Source: Pseudoxanthomonas kalamensis DSM 18571 (GTDB taxonomy: Bacteria; Pseudomonadota; Gammaproteobacteria; Xanthomonadales; Xanthomonadaceae). From it: a stretch of DNA of 64,000 nucleotides. A program made the translations under genes and the position numbers. The notes under the pieces are model-generated. The model worked only from the letters and a program-made list of their open reading frames with translations, was not told the origin of the DNA and ran no database searches. The stretch spans positions 227,637-291,636 of the forward strand of contig NZ_PDWQ01000005.1 in the NCBI RefSeq assembly GCF_010211745.1, read 5' to 3'. This document shows positions 11,398-20,796 of this stretch, piece after piece (position 1 is the stretch's first letter; the number at the start of each line of letters is the position of its first letter).

Positions 11398-12630
11398 GTG
11401 AACGATCCCGACTTCATCCCCGCAGCCGAAGCCTGCGAAATCCTCGGCATCAGCGCCGCCACCCTGTACGCCTATGTCAGCCGCGGATTGCTGGAATCGC
11501 GCCCCGGCCGGGACCACCGCAGCCGCGCCTACCGGCGCCTGGACGTGGAACGGCTGGCGCAGCGCAAGCGGATCGGACGCGGCGCCGCGCGTGGTGCGGC
11601 GCAAAGCCTGGACCGCGGATTGCCGGTGCTGGAAACGCGGATTTCGCTGATCCAGCCGGACGGCCCCTACTACCGCGGCCGCGCCGCCGTGGCCCTGGTC
11701 CGCGAAGGTTCGTCGCTGGAGGACACCGCGCGCCTGCTGTGGGACTGCGGCGACAGCAACCCCTTCGCCGAACCGCTGCCGGCGCACTGGCCGCAACGGG
11801 TCGCCGCCATTGCCACCGATGCCGGCCTGCCGCCGCTGGAGCGCGCCATGTCGGCCATTCCGCTGCTGGGGCTGGAGGTGCGGCATTCGTTCACTTCCTC
11901 GCAACCGGTGCGCCAGCAGATCGCCGCCCGCCTGTTGCGCCACAACGCCGCCCTGCTGGTCGCCACCCAGCCCTCGAAACAACCCGTGCACCGTTTGCTC
12001 GCCCGCCAGTGGCGCGAGGGCGATGCGCGCTTCGCCGAACTGGTCCGCGCCGCGCTGGTGCTGTGCGCCGACCATGAGCTGAACGTGTCGGCCTTCGCCG
12101 CGCGTGTGGTCGCCTCCACCGGCGCCCACCTGCATGCCACCGTCTGCAGCGGCCTGGCCGCGTTGTCCGGGCCGCGTCACGGCGCCACCACCGCGCGCGC
12201 CCATCACCTGATCCGGGCCGCGACCGAAAGCGGCGACCCGCACGACTACATTGCCCAGCGCTGGCGACACGGCGACGACCTGCCGGGTTTCCGTCACGCG
12301 CTGTATCCGGACGGCGACCCGCGTGCGGCCGAACTGCTTGCGATGCTGCGCGATGCCGGGCCGGATGCGGCACGGCTGGCGGACGTCGAGGCGGTGGTCG
12401 CCAGCGCCGAGGACGCCAGCGGGCAGCGGCCGAACATCGACTTCATGCTGGCGGCGATCTGCCATGCCTACGCCCTTCCGGCGCCGCCGGCGCTGGTGAT
12501 GTTCGCTGCCGGCCGGCTGGCCGGCTGGCTGGCGCATGCGCTGGAACAGCAGGCGCTGGGACGGCTGATCCGCCCGCGCGCCAGCTATACCGGCGTGCGT
12601 CCGGGCGAAGCGGTGCCGGCGCCGGAATGA
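11398..12630 (+). CDS. citrate-synthase homologue with N-terminal MerR-like helix-turn-helix
   Basis: About 410 residues. Residues 5-60 form a winged-helix DNA-binding segment of MerR/excisionase style (FIPAAEACEILGISAATLYAYVSRGL, then a basic wing with YRRLDVERL). From about residue 80 to the end is a citrate synthase fold. Counterparts of all three catalytic residues remain: His in GPRHGATT, His in GFRHALYPDGD, Asp in NIDFMLAA. The expected C-terminal LIRPRASYTG is also present. It faces prpB, so it may sense (methyl)citrate or acyl-CoA and control prpBC; that is inference. The GTG at 11398 is chosen because the HTH begins just after it. A GTG at 11272 would add 42 residues and overlap the promoter region. 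Confidence 0.8.
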   Translation: MNDPDFIPAAEACEILGISAATLYAYVSRGLLESRPGRDHRSRAYRRLDVERLAQRKRIGRGAARGAAQSLDRGLPVLETRISLIQPDGPYYRGRAAVALVREGSSLEDTARLLWDCGDSNPFAEPLPAHWPQRVAAIATDAGLPPLERAMSAIPLLGLEVRHSFTSSQPVRQQIAARLLRHNAALLVATQPSKQPVHRLLARQWREGDARFAELVRAALVLCADHELNVSAFAARVVASTGAHLHATVCSGLAALSGPRHGATTARAHHLIRAATESGDPHDYIAQRWRHGDDLPGFRHALYPDGDPRAAELLAMLRDAGPDAARLADVEAVVASAEDASGQRPNIDFMLAAICHAYALPAPPALVMFAAGRLAGWLAHALEQQALGRLIRPRASYTGVRPGEAVPAPE

Positions 12631-12646
12631 AGCGGAGCCGCGCGGC

Positions 12647-14545
12647 TCAGCCGCCAACGTCGGGGCCGCGCGCCAGCGCCTGCTTCACTTCCTCCAGCGC
12701 GCCCGGATCGTCCAGCGTCGACAGGTCACCAGGATCGGCACCCTGCGCCAGCGCCTGCAGCGAGCGTCGCAGCAGCTTGCCCGAGCGCGTCTTCGGCAAT
12801 GCGTTGACGATGTAGACACGGGCCGGCCGCGCCACCGCGCCGAGATTGTGTTCGACTGTCTGGCGCATGCCCTTGGCCGCCTCGGCACGCGCGGCATCGT
12901 CACCGGTCTGGCGCAGGGTGGCGAATACCACCGGCACCTGCCCTTTCAGTTCGTCGCTGACGCCGATCACCGCTGCCTCGGCGACCGCGCCGTAGCTGGA
13001 CACCGATTCCTCGATCTCGCGCGTGCCCAGGCGATGGCCAGCAACGTTGATGACATCGTCGGAACGGCCGAGGATGAAGGTGTAGCCGTCCTCGTCGCGG
13101 ATCGCCCAGTCCAGCGAACTGTACAGCGGCTGCTTGAAATGGCCGAAATAGCCGGCGAGGAAGCGTTCGTCGTTGCCCCAGATCGTGCTCAGGCAACCCG
13201 GCGGCAATGGTGGCTCGATCACCAGCACACCCTTCTCGTGGGCGGCCGCGTCCTCGCCGGTGGTTTCGTCGATCACCCGCAGGCGGTAGCCGGGCGTCGG
13301 CAGGCCGGGCGAGCCCAGCTTGGTCGGTTTCATCTCCACGCCCGGCATCAACGACAGCACCGGCCAGCCGGTTTCGGTCTGCCAGTAGTTGTCGATGACC
13401 GGCTTGCCCAGCGCGTCCTGGATCCATTGCGCAGTCGGCTCGTCCAGCGGCTCGCCGGCCAGGAACAGGTATTGCAGCGCCGACAGGTCGTGGCGGCGGA
13501 TGTAGTCGGCGTCGAACTTCTTCAGCGCCCGCACCGCGGTCGGCGAGGAGAACATCGTGCGTACCCCGTAGCGCGCGCAGATGTCCCACCACACGCCCGG
13601 ATCTGGCACGGTCGGCAGGCCTTCGTACAGGATCGTCGTCGCCCCGGCCAGCAGCGGCCCGTAGACGTTGTAGGAATGCCCGACCACCCAGCCCACGTCC
13701 GAGGTGGAGAACATCACCTGCCCGGGGCCGACGTCGTAGATCATCTTCATCGACAGCATCAGCGCCACCGCATAGCCGCCAACGTCGCGCTGCACACCCT
13801 TCGGCTTGCCGGTGGTGCCCGAGGTGTACAGGATGTAGCCCGGCTCGTTGGATTCCAGCCACTGCACCGGCACGTCGGCGTTCGCGTGCGCCGTGCTGGC
13901 CGTGGCGTAATCGACATCGCGGCCCGGCGTCATCGGCGACTGCGGATCCAGCCCGCGATTGATGACCAGCACGTGCGGCGGCGGCGCCGAGGACAGTTCC
14001 AGCGCCTCGTCGACCAGCGGCTTGTACGGGATGACCTTGCCACCACGGCTGCCGGCATCGGCGCAGATCAGCAGCTTCGGCTGCGCATCGTCGATCCGCA
14101 GTGCCAGGTTGTGCGAGGCGAAGCCGCCGAACACCACCGAGTGGATCGCGCCGATGCGCGCGCAGGCCAGCATCGCCACCGCCGCTTCCACCGTGTGCGG
14201 CAGGTAGATCACCACCCGGTCGCCCTTGCCCACGTCCAGCGACTGCAGCACCGCGGCGAAGGTGTTCACCTCGCGGTACAGGTCGCGATACGTCAGTTCG
14301 CGGGTCTGCCCGGTTTCGGTGGAGACGCCGATGATGGCCAGTTGGTCGCCGCGCGCGGCCAGGTGGCGGTCGACCGCGTTGTGGCACAGATTGGTCTCGC
14401 CACCGACGAACCAGCGCCGGAACGGCGGGCGCGAGTAGTCCAGGATCTGCTTCGGCGGCGTGCGCCAGTGGATCGCCCGCGCCTGCTCGGCCCAGAAGGC
14501 CTCCGGCTGCTCGATCGAATGGCGGTAGATCGCTTCGTAGCCCAT
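12647..14545 (-). CDS. prpE: propionyl-CoA synthetase
   Basis: 632 residues, the usual PrpE/acetyl-CoA synthetase length. It activates propionate with ATP and CoA to propionyl-CoA, the substrate of PrpC. The ANL-superfamily marks are present: YILYTSGTTGKPKGVQRD (P-loop), DNYWQTETGWPV, and the C-terminal LPKTRSGKLLRR with the adenylation Lys, a known site for regulatory acetylation in this family. The N-terminus MGYEAIYRHSIEQPEAFW is typical of PrpE. The ATG at 14545 has GGAGG 7 bases upstream; the open frame further up lacks domain character. It is convergent with the HTH-citrate synthase gene (16 bases between stops). Confidence 0.92.
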   Translation of the reverse strand: MGYEAIYRHSIEQPEAFWAEQARAIHWRTPPKQILDYSRPPFRRWFVGGETNLCHNAVDRHLAARGDQLAIIGVSTETGQTRELTYRDLYREVNTFAAVLQSLDVGKGDRVVIYLPHTVEAAVAMLACARIGAIHSVVFGGFASHNLALRIDDAQPKLLICADAGSRGGKVIPYKPLVDEALELSSAPPPHVLVINRGLDPQSPMTPGRDVDYATASTAHANADVPVQWLESNEPGYILYTSGTTGKPKGVQRDVGGYAVALMLSMKMIYDVGPGQVMFSTSDVGWVVGHSYNVYGPLLAGATTILYEGLPTVPDPGVWWDICARYGVRTMFSSPTAVRALKKFDADYIRRHDLSALQYLFLAGEPLDEPTAQWIQDALGKPVIDNYWQTETGWPVLSLMPGVEMKPTKLGSPGLPTPGYRLRVIDETTGEDAAAHEKGVLVIEPPLPPGCLSTIWGNDERFLAGYFGHFKQPLYSSLDWAIRDEDGYTFILGRSDDVINVAGHRLGTREIEESVSSYGAVAEAAVIGVSDELKGQVPVVFATLRQTGDDAARAEAAKGMRQTVEHNLGAVARPARVYIVNALPKTRSGKLLRRSLQALAQGADPGDLSTLDDPGALEEVKQALARGPDVGG

Positions 14546-14718
14546 GTGTCGCCCTCCGGCTTGCGTGGCCCGGCGAGCATAGCCGCTGGCGGCAAATACC
14601 ACATTGATACCTTTGTCGTACGCTGTGCCGGCGACATGCTGTGCCCGCACACCGCTATCTCCTTCCGGCACACCGGACAGGCCCCGCCCGGGCAATCTGC
14701 TTATCTACTGCGCCCTGG

Positions 14719-16353
14719 TCAGCCGGGGCTCGCCGGCGTCTTGACCCGTTCCCGCAACTGGAATTTCTGCACCTTGCCGGTGGTGGTACGCGGCAGCGCC
14801 CCGAACACGAAGCTCCCGGGCACCTTGAAATGAGCCATGTGCTCGCGGCAGTAGGCCTTCAGCGCATCGGCATCCAGCGAACTGCCCTCGCGCAATTCGA
14901 TGAAGGCGCACGGCGTTTCGCCCCATTTCTCGTGTGGCTTGGCTACCACGGCCGCACTGAGGATCGCCGGGTGCTTGCACAGGATGTCCTCGACCTCGAT
15001 TGAGGAGATGTTTTCGCCACCGGAGATGATCACGTCCTTGGAACGGTCGCGGATCTTCACGTAACCGTCCGGATACACCACCGCCAGATCACCGGTGTGG
15101 AACCAGCCACCACGAAAGGCTTCGGCCGTGGTGGAAGGATTCTTCAGATAGCCCTTCATGCTGATATTGCCGCGGAACATGATCTCGCCGATGCTGGCGC
15201 CATCGGCACGCACCTCGCGCATCGTGGCCGGATCCAGCACGCGCATGTCTTCCTGCAGAAGGCAGGCCACGCCTTGGCGACTGTTGAGTTCGGCGCGCTC
15301 ATCCACCGGCAGCGACTGCCACTCCTCGCGCTGCACGCACAGCGATGCCGGGCCATAGACCTCGGTCAAGCCGTAGACATGGGTGATCTCGAACCCCATG
15401 CGTTCCATGCCCTCGATCACCGCTGCCGGCGGTGCGGCGCCCGCAATCTGGCCCTTGATGCCGGTCAGGCCCTGCTTCCACTCCTGCGGAGCCGCGGCCA
15501 GCGTGCTGTGGATGATCGGCGCGCCGCAGAAATGGGTAACCCCGTGCCCGCGCATCAATTCGAACACCTGCCGCGCATCGAACTTGCGCAGGCAGATATT
15601 GACGCCGGCCGCCGCCGCCAGCGTCCACGGAAAGCACCAGCCGTTGCAATGGAACATCGGCAGCGTCCACAGGTAGACCGGGTGTTGCGGCATCGACCAG
15701 TCGATCACGTTGGCAACCGCGTTGAGATAAGCGCCGCGATGGTGATAGACCACGCCCTTGGGGTCGCCGGTGGTGCCAGAGGTGTAGTTCAGCGTGATGG
15801 CATCCCACTCGTCGGGCGGCAGTTTCCATTCGAAGGCCGGCTCGCCGCCTTGCAGCAGTTGCTCGTATTCGATCTGGCCGATCAACTCCCCGCCTTCGGC
15901 CATCGGATCGTCTACATCCACCACCAGCAACGGACGCCTGACCCGCTTCAGGGCCTCGGCGACCACCGCCGAATGCTCGCGATCGGTGAACAGGATTTTG
16001 GCCTCGCCGTGATCCAGCATGAAGGCCAGCGCCTCCGGATCCAGACGGGTGTTCAGCGTATTCAACACCGCGCCCAGCATGGCCGGACCGAAATGCAGTT
16101 CGACCATGGCCGGCACGTTGGGCAGCATGGCAGCCACCGTGTCGCCGCGGCCGATGCCCCGCCGCTGCAATGCCGAAGCCAGTTGCCGGCATCGCGTGTA
16201 GACCTGCGACCAGGTCAGTCGGCGTTCGCCATGCACCACCGCCAGCCGCTGCGGGTGCACGGCCGCCGCCTTGCGCAGGAACGACAACGGCGACAGTGGG
16301 GTGTAATTGGCGGGGTTGCGGTCCAGGTCGGTGTCGTAGATCGACGCGGTCAT
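14719..16353 (-). CDS. acyl-CoA synthetase (AMP-dependent, medium/long-chain type)
   Basis: 544 residues of an ANL-superfamily ligase. It has ITLNYTSGTTGDPKG (P-loop), MFHCNGWCFPW, THVYGLTEVYGP, and the long C-terminal motif WFHTGDLAVVYPDGYVKIRDR with the hinge and KDVIISGGENIS, ending in LPRTTTGKVQKF with the catalytic Lys. This pattern matches fatty-acyl-CoA synthases of the AlkK-like group, which load fatty acids with CoA for beta-oxidation. Substrate chain length cannot be set from sequence. Start chosen at MTASIYDTDLDRN (16353, with GGA upstream); an ATG at 16368 is possible. It follows the S9 peptidase gene on the same strand. Confidence 0.88.
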   Translation of the reverse strand: MTASIYDTDLDRNPANYTPLSPLSFLRKAAAVHPQRLAVVHGERRLTWSQVYTRCRQLASALQRRGIGRGDTVAAMLPNVPAMVELHFGPAMLGAVLNTLNTRLDPEALAFMLDHGEAKILFTDREHSAVVAEALKRVRRPLLVVDVDDPMAEGGELIGQIEYEQLLQGGEPAFEWKLPPDEWDAITLNYTSGTTGDPKGVVYHHRGAYLNAVANVIDWSMPQHPVYLWTLPMFHCNGWCFPWTLAAAAGVNICLRKFDARQVFELMRGHGVTHFCGAPIIHSTLAAAPQEWKQGLTGIKGQIAGAAPPAAVIEGMERMGFEITHVYGLTEVYGPASLCVQREEWQSLPVDERAELNSRQGVACLLQEDMRVLDPATMREVRADGASIGEIMFRGNISMKGYLKNPSTTAEAFRGGWFHTGDLAVVYPDGYVKIRDRSKDVIISGGENISSIEVEDILCKHPAILSAAVVAKPHEKWGETPCAFIELREGSSLDADALKAYCREHMAHFKVPGSFVFGALPRTTTGKVQKFQLRERVKTPASPG

Positions 16354-16440
16354 TGCGGATTCCGGCATCATGCGAAAGTCGCAGGCGAGCGTACTACGCC
16401 CGCACTGCAACATGCCGCTGTACTTTCGTAGGATTGGCGC

Positions 16441-18945
16441 TCAGCGCGCGGCCGCCTTTCCATCGTCCGCAGCATCGCGCGCGGGCGCATTTTTCACGTA
16501 GCGATCGAACCACTCCAGCATCTCGGCGACGAAATGCTCGTTGGATTCGCGCGCCGTGTACCAGTGCGGCTCGAACGGCAGCATGACCAGCCGGGTGGTA
16601 CCGCCGTTACCGCGGATCGCCTGGAACAACCTCGGCGACTGGGTCGGCTCGGTGCCCGGATTGGCGTCGTCGATGCCGTGCACCAGCAACAACGGCTCGT
16701 TGATGGTGTCGGCATGGAAAAAGGCCGATGCCGCATCGTATACCTCGGGCGCTGTCCAGAACGAACGCCGCTCGTTCTGGAAACCAAATGGCGTCAGCGT
16801 CTTGTTGTAACCACCGCTGGAGGCCACGCCGGCGCGGAACAGATCGGTGTGCGCCAGCAGGTTGGCGGCCATCAGCGCCCCGTGGCTGTGGCCGGTGACA
16901 CCGATCCGGTCCGGATCGACCACGCCCAGTTCTACCGCCTTGTCCACCGCAGCCTGCGCGTTTGCGACCAACTGCTCCAGATAGGTGTCGTAGGCGTTCT
17001 TCGGGTCGCCGACGATCGGGAACGCGGCATTGTCGATGATCGCGTATCCGGCCAGCAGCAGGGTGCGGTAATTGGTCAGCCGGGTGAAGGTCTGTTCCGA
17101 ACCGCTGACCTGCCCGGCCTTGGACGGGTCGGCGTAATCCAGCGGGTAGGCGTACAGGATCGCCGGTACGCGCTGGCCCGGCACGTAGCCCGGCGGGGTG
17201 TACAGGGTGAACGACAGGTCCACGCCGTCGGCACGCTTGTAACTGACCAATTGCTTCTTGATCTGCCGCACCAGCGGCGTCGGGTCGGGGAAATCCGTGA
17301 CTGGCGCGAGGGTGGAAGCGAAGACCGCCTCGCCATCGGCCGCGGCGTCGAGCGGCGCGTCCAGCGTGCGCAGGAACAGGTTGGGCGGATCGTCCGGCGA
17401 CTGGTGCCAGGTCAGCAGCTTGCCGGTGTCTTCGCCGGCGAAACCGACGAAGACCTCGTAAGCCGCGGCATCGCTGCGGAACAGGCGCTCGGACTTGCCG
17501 GTGGCTAGGTCATAGCGGTCCAGAAACGGACGATCACCCTGCGGCGAAGCGCCGGAACCGCTGAGGAACAGCGCGCCGTTTTCCTCGTGCAATACCCATT
17601 CGCCGTTCGGCAGCACCTTGTACTCGGGGCTGCCGGGGTCGGCGTAGCGCTCGTCCATCGACAGGTCCCACAGCACGCGCCCGGCCTGCTTCGGTCGATC
17701 CGCGTCCAGCAAGGTCGTGGTCTGCCAGTTGCGGTTGGCGTCGTACTCGGTCGCCAGCACCCGCGACCCGCTCTCGAACCAGCCCAGCCCGCCATAGCGC
17801 TGCTTCAGACGGGCGAACTCCCTGGGTTTGCTGGTAAACGGCGCGGGCAACGTCATCAACTTGTCGCGCGCCGGTACTTCGCTTTTCCAGTCGCCTCCAT
17901 CCAGCGCCTTGGCCCAGACCAGGGTCGCCGGCTGATTGGCGCGCCACGAAAAACTGCGCGGGCCGGTCGGCACGCCGCGCACCGGGACCCGATCGGCCAC
18001 CGGCAGGCGGGCGATCGTCTGCACCTTGCCGCTGTCCAGATCCAGCACCGACACGTCCTGCGCGAACCGGCTCCAGGTGGTGACATAGGAATACGGGCGC
18101 TGCAGCGCATTGACGCGCACGTGGCGCGCATCCGGCGCGATGTCGAGGCCGGCCAGCACCGCCGGCGCGCCGATCTTCTTCACTGCCCCGCTTGCCGTAT
18201 CGACCACAGCCAGTTGCGAGGTCGCGTAATACTCGAACAGCGTTTCGTCTTCCGGACTGGACAGGGTGTCGCGCGCTTCATAGGTGCTGCTCTCGCCGCC
18301 ACCGGCCGTGGTCGCGTCCTTGGTTTCCGGCCCCGGCGGCACCGCGGCACGCTGCGGCGCGGCGCCCAATGCATCCGGAAGCAGTTTCACCAGCAATTCG
18401 TCGCGCCCACCGCGCCATTGCAGCTCGCCGCCCAGGATCGTGTTGAGCCGAACCCCGTCGATGCGTCGCACGCTGCCGTCGGCCACTTGCCCGACCCACA
18501 GCTCCACCGTGCTGTCGGTGGTGTTGGCGAAGGCGAACTGCTGTCCGTCGGGCGACCAGGCCGGCTGCGAAGGACAGGCGCCTTCGGGCAGCGTCACCGG
18601 CGTTTCCTTGCCGCTGGCCACGTCCAGCAGGCTGAACCCGTCAAGGCAGGTGCGAATGCCGTAGCCATTGGAGCGGTCGTGGCGGCTGTGGTTGCGCGGT
18701 TCCACACGCACCCCGGCCAGTTTGAGATAGGGCTCGGCCACGCGCTCGATCGGCGGGTACAGCGATTGCCGGACCAGCAGCAGGGTGGTACCGGTGGGAT
18801 CGATGCGCGGCGAAGGATTCAACGGTGCGCGCAACACGCCCAGCAAGGGCTCCGGCGGCTGTTTGTAACCGCCTTCGGTGGCGCCGGCGACAACGGCCGG
18901 CAGGCAGAGCAAGGCGAACGTCAAGACGAATCGGCGCGACTTCAT
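16441..18945 (-). CDS. S9-family (prolyl oligopeptidase-like) serine peptidase, secreted
   Basis: 834 residues from the ATG at 18945. It has a signal peptide (residues 1-22), a long beta-propeller-like region with repeated W/F-rich blades (PAWSPDGQQFAFANTTD, SFSWRANQPATLVWAKALDGG), and a C-terminal alpha/beta hydrolase. The nucleophile is in GHSHGALMA (Ser687), the acid in HGIDDANPGTEP (about Asp760), and the His in PFEPHWYTARES (His794). The propeller and the GDPKNAYDTYLEQL segment resemble the glutamyl endopeptidase (GEP) branch of S9. It probably degrades peptides in the periplasm or outside. ATGs at 18951 and 18957 are alternatives. Confidence 0.82.
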   Translation of the reverse strand: MKSRRFVLTFALLCLPAVVAGATEGGYKQPPEPLLGVLRAPLNPSPRIDPTGTTLLLVRQSLYPPIERVAEPYLKLAGVRVEPRNHSRHDRSNGYGIRTCLDGFSLLDVASGKETPVTLPEGACPSQPAWSPDGQQFAFANTTDSTVELWVGQVADGSVRRIDGVRLNTILGGELQWRGGRDELLVKLLPDALGAAPQRAAVPPGPETKDATTAGGGESSTYEARDTLSSPEDETLFEYYATSQLAVVDTASGAVKKIGAPAVLAGLDIAPDARHVRVNALQRPYSYVTTWSRFAQDVSVLDLDSGKVQTIARLPVADRVPVRGVPTGPRSFSWRANQPATLVWAKALDGGDWKSEVPARDKLMTLPAPFTSKPREFARLKQRYGGLGWFESGSRVLATEYDANRNWQTTTLLDADRPKQAGRVLWDLSMDERYADPGSPEYKVLPNGEWVLHEENGALFLSGSGASPQGDRPFLDRYDLATGKSERLFRSDAAAYEVFVGFAGEDTGKLLTWHQSPDDPPNLFLRTLDAPLDAAADGEAVFASTLAPVTDFPDPTPLVRQIKKQLVSYKRADGVDLSFTLYTPPGYVPGQRVPAILYAYPLDYADPSKAGQVSGSEQTFTRLTNYRTLLLAGYAIIDNAAFPIVGDPKNAYDTYLEQLVANAQAAVDKAVELGVVDPDRIGVTGHSHGALMAANLLAHTDLFRAGVASSGGYNKTLTPFGFQNERRSFWTAPEVYDAASAFFHADTINEPLLLVHGIDDANPGTEPTQSPRLFQAIRGNGGTTRLVMLPFEPHWYTARESNEHFVAEMLEWFDRYVKNAPARDAADDGKAAAR

Positions 18946-18993
18946 CGGCATTTCCATACGGAACGGAAGGAAGCCGGAAGCTATCACAGCACG

Positions 18994-19024
18994 AAAAAAA
19001 CGGGGCGACCCGAAAGTCACCCCG
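18994..19024 (-). terminator. intrinsic terminator of mdh
   Basis: A 9-bp stem with one G-T pair (19001-19009 with 19016-19024) and 6-base loop lies 29 bases after the mdh stop. On the minus strand it is followed by seven T residues (19000-18994). Confidence 0.92.
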
Positions 19025-19053
19025 CCATGGGACTCGCCGGAATGACGGAACGA

Positions 19054-20040
19054 TCAGCCCAGCAGATGAGCCACGCCGCTGCGCTCTTCTTCCAGTTCGG
19101 CCAGGGTCTTGTCCATCGCGGCACGGCTGAAGTCGTCGACCGGCAGGCCTTCGATGCGGGTGTACTCGCCGTTGGCGCAGGTCACCGGCACCCCGTAGAT
19201 GATGCCTTCGGGGATGCCGTAGCTACCGTCGGACGGCACGCCCATCGTCACCCACTTGCCGTCGGTACCCAGCACCCAGTCGTGGACGTGGTCGATGGCG
19301 GCATTGGCGGCCGAGGCGGCCGAAGACAGGCCACGCGCTTCGATGATCGCCGCGCCGCGCTTGCCGACCTTGGGGATGAAGTCGTTGGCGTTCCAGTCGT
19401 CGTCGCCGATCTTGTCCTTCAGCGAGGCGCCATCGACGGTGGCGAAGCGGTAGTCGGGGTACATGGTCGGGCTGTGGTTGCCCCACACCACCATCTTCTC
19501 GATGTCGCCCACCGCCACTCCAGCCTTGGCGGCCAGCTGCGACAGCGCGCGGTTGTGGTCCAGGCGCAGCATGGCGGTGAAGTTCTTCGCCGGCAGGTCC
19601 GGCGCCGACTTCATCGCGATGTAGGCGTTGGTGTTGGCCGGGTTGCCGACCACCAGCACCTTGACGTCGCGGCTGGCGACCTTGTTCAGCGCCGCGCCCT
19701 GGGCGGTGAAGATCTTGGCGTTTTCCAGCAGCAGGTCCTTGCGCTCCATGCCGGGGCCGCGCGGACGCGCACCGACCAGCAGGGCGACGTCGGCATCCTT
19801 GAACGCCACTTCCGGATCGTCGGTGCCGACCATGCCGGCCAGCAGCGGGAACGCGCAGTCTTCCAGCTCCATCATCACGCCCTTCAGCGCGGCCTGGGCC
19901 TTCTCCATCGGCAACTCCAGCAGCTGCAGGATGACCGGCTGGTCCTTGCCGAGCATTTCGCCGGAAGCGATGCGGAACAGCAGAGCATAGCCGATCTGGC
20001 CGGCGGCGCCGGTCACGGCAACACGAACGGGGGCTTTCAT
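19054..20040 (-). CDS. mdh: malate dehydrogenase
   Basis: 328 residues of the LDH/MDH type 2 (cytosolic-like) family. It oxidises malate to oxaloacetate with NAD+ in the TCA cycle and so supplies the oxaloacetate used by citrate and methylcitrate synthases. The N-terminal Rossmann motif is [26 protein letters not shown] and the catalytic pair region [14 protein letters not shown] with [13 protein letters not shown] (Asp and His) are present, as are the substrate Arg region [15 protein letters not shown]. Single gene with its own strong terminator. Confidence 0.95.
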   Translation of the reverse strand: MKAPVRVAVTGAAGQIGYALLFRIASGEMLGKDQPVILQLLELPMEKAQAALKGVMMELEDCAFPLLAGMVGTDDPEVAFKDADVALLVGARPRGPGMERKDLLLENAKIFTAQGAALNKVASRDVKVLVVGNPANTNAYIAMKSAPDLPAKNFTAMLRLDHNRALSQLAAKAGVAVGDIEKMVVWGNHSPTMYPDYRFATVDGASLKDKIGDDDWNANDFIPKVGKRGAAIIEARGLSSAASAANAAIDHVHDWVLGTDGKWVTMGVPSDGSYGIPEGIIYGVPVTCANGEYTRIEGLPVDDFSRAAMDKTLAELEEERSGVAHLLG

Positions 20041-20161
20041 CTACGGGATCTCCTGAGGGGAACGGTGCGGACACGGCTCCGACGACGATCCGCGTCCGGG
20101 AAATGCGGTCTGCGATTTTATCACGCGCGCCGGTGCCGGCCGGTTACACCAAAGTCGATGA

Positions 20162-20182
20162 CGCCCGGCTCTCGGCCGGGCG
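20162..20182 (-). terminator. hairpin downstream of the cyclophilin gene, possible terminator
   Basis: An 8-bp perfect GC-rich stem (20162-20169 with 20175-20182) and 5-base loop lie 23 bases after the stop. The following bases (TCATCGACTTTGG) are only weakly T-rich. Confidence 0.45.
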
Positions 20183-20205
20183 CCGGGGCGCGGAACGGCG
20201 GCGGT

Positions 20206-20700
20206 TCAGGCCGACAGGGCCCGGTTCCACTCGGCCACGCGGTCGGCCTTCGCAGCCAGCACGGCATCGGCATCGCCTTCGATCACCACCGACTCGATGG
20301 TGTCGCCCTGGGCCACGCTGTCGACCACGTCCAGGCCTTCGAGCACCTTGCCGAACACGGTGTGACGACCGTCCAGCCACGGAGTGGCGACGTGGGTGAT
20401 GAAGAACTGGCTGCCGTTGGTGTTGGGACCGGCGTTGGCCATCGACAGCACGCCGCGCTCGTGAGCCACACCGTTGCCGGTCTCGTCCTCGAAGCGATAG
20501 CCGGGACCGCCGGTGCCGGTGCCGTTGGGACAACCGCCCTGGATCATGAAGTCGGCGATCACGCGATGGAAGTTCAGGCCATTGTAGAAACCGCGCTTGG
20601 CCAGGTTGACGAAGTTGGCCACGGTCAGCGGCGCCTTGTCGGCCAGCAGTTCGATCTTGATCGGGCCGCGGGAGGTGTTGAAGGTGGCGGTCAGGGACAT
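20206..20700 (-). CDS. ppiB: peptidyl-prolyl cis-trans isomerase, cyclophilin type (cytoplasmic PpiB-like)
   Basis: 164 residues, the length of cytoplasmic PpiB. It has no signal peptide. Cyclophilin motifs are present in order: [16 protein letters not shown] (catalytic Arg and Phe), [20 protein letters not shown] and [15 protein letters not shown]. It speeds proline isomerisation in folding proteins. The ATG at 20700 ([12 protein letters not shown]) matches the family N-terminus; a frame extension to 20733 adds 11 residues without support. The macro-domain gene is upstream on the same strand (96 bases away). Confidence 0.92.
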   Translation of the reverse strand: MSLTATFNTSRGPIKIELLADKAPLTVANFVNLAKRGFYNGLNFHRVIADFMIQGGCPNGTGTGGPGYRFEDETGNGVAHERGVLSMANAGPNTNGSQFFITHVATPWLDGRHTVFGKVLEGLDVVDSVAQGDTIESVVIEGDADAVLAAKADRVAEWNRALSA

Positions 20701-20796
20701 GCGGACATCCGGGGAGTGGAAAACGGGCGCCACCCTACCACGAACCCGCGCCCTTCCCCGGCCTGCGGGAAAGGGGCGGAACCACGGTCGGGCCGT

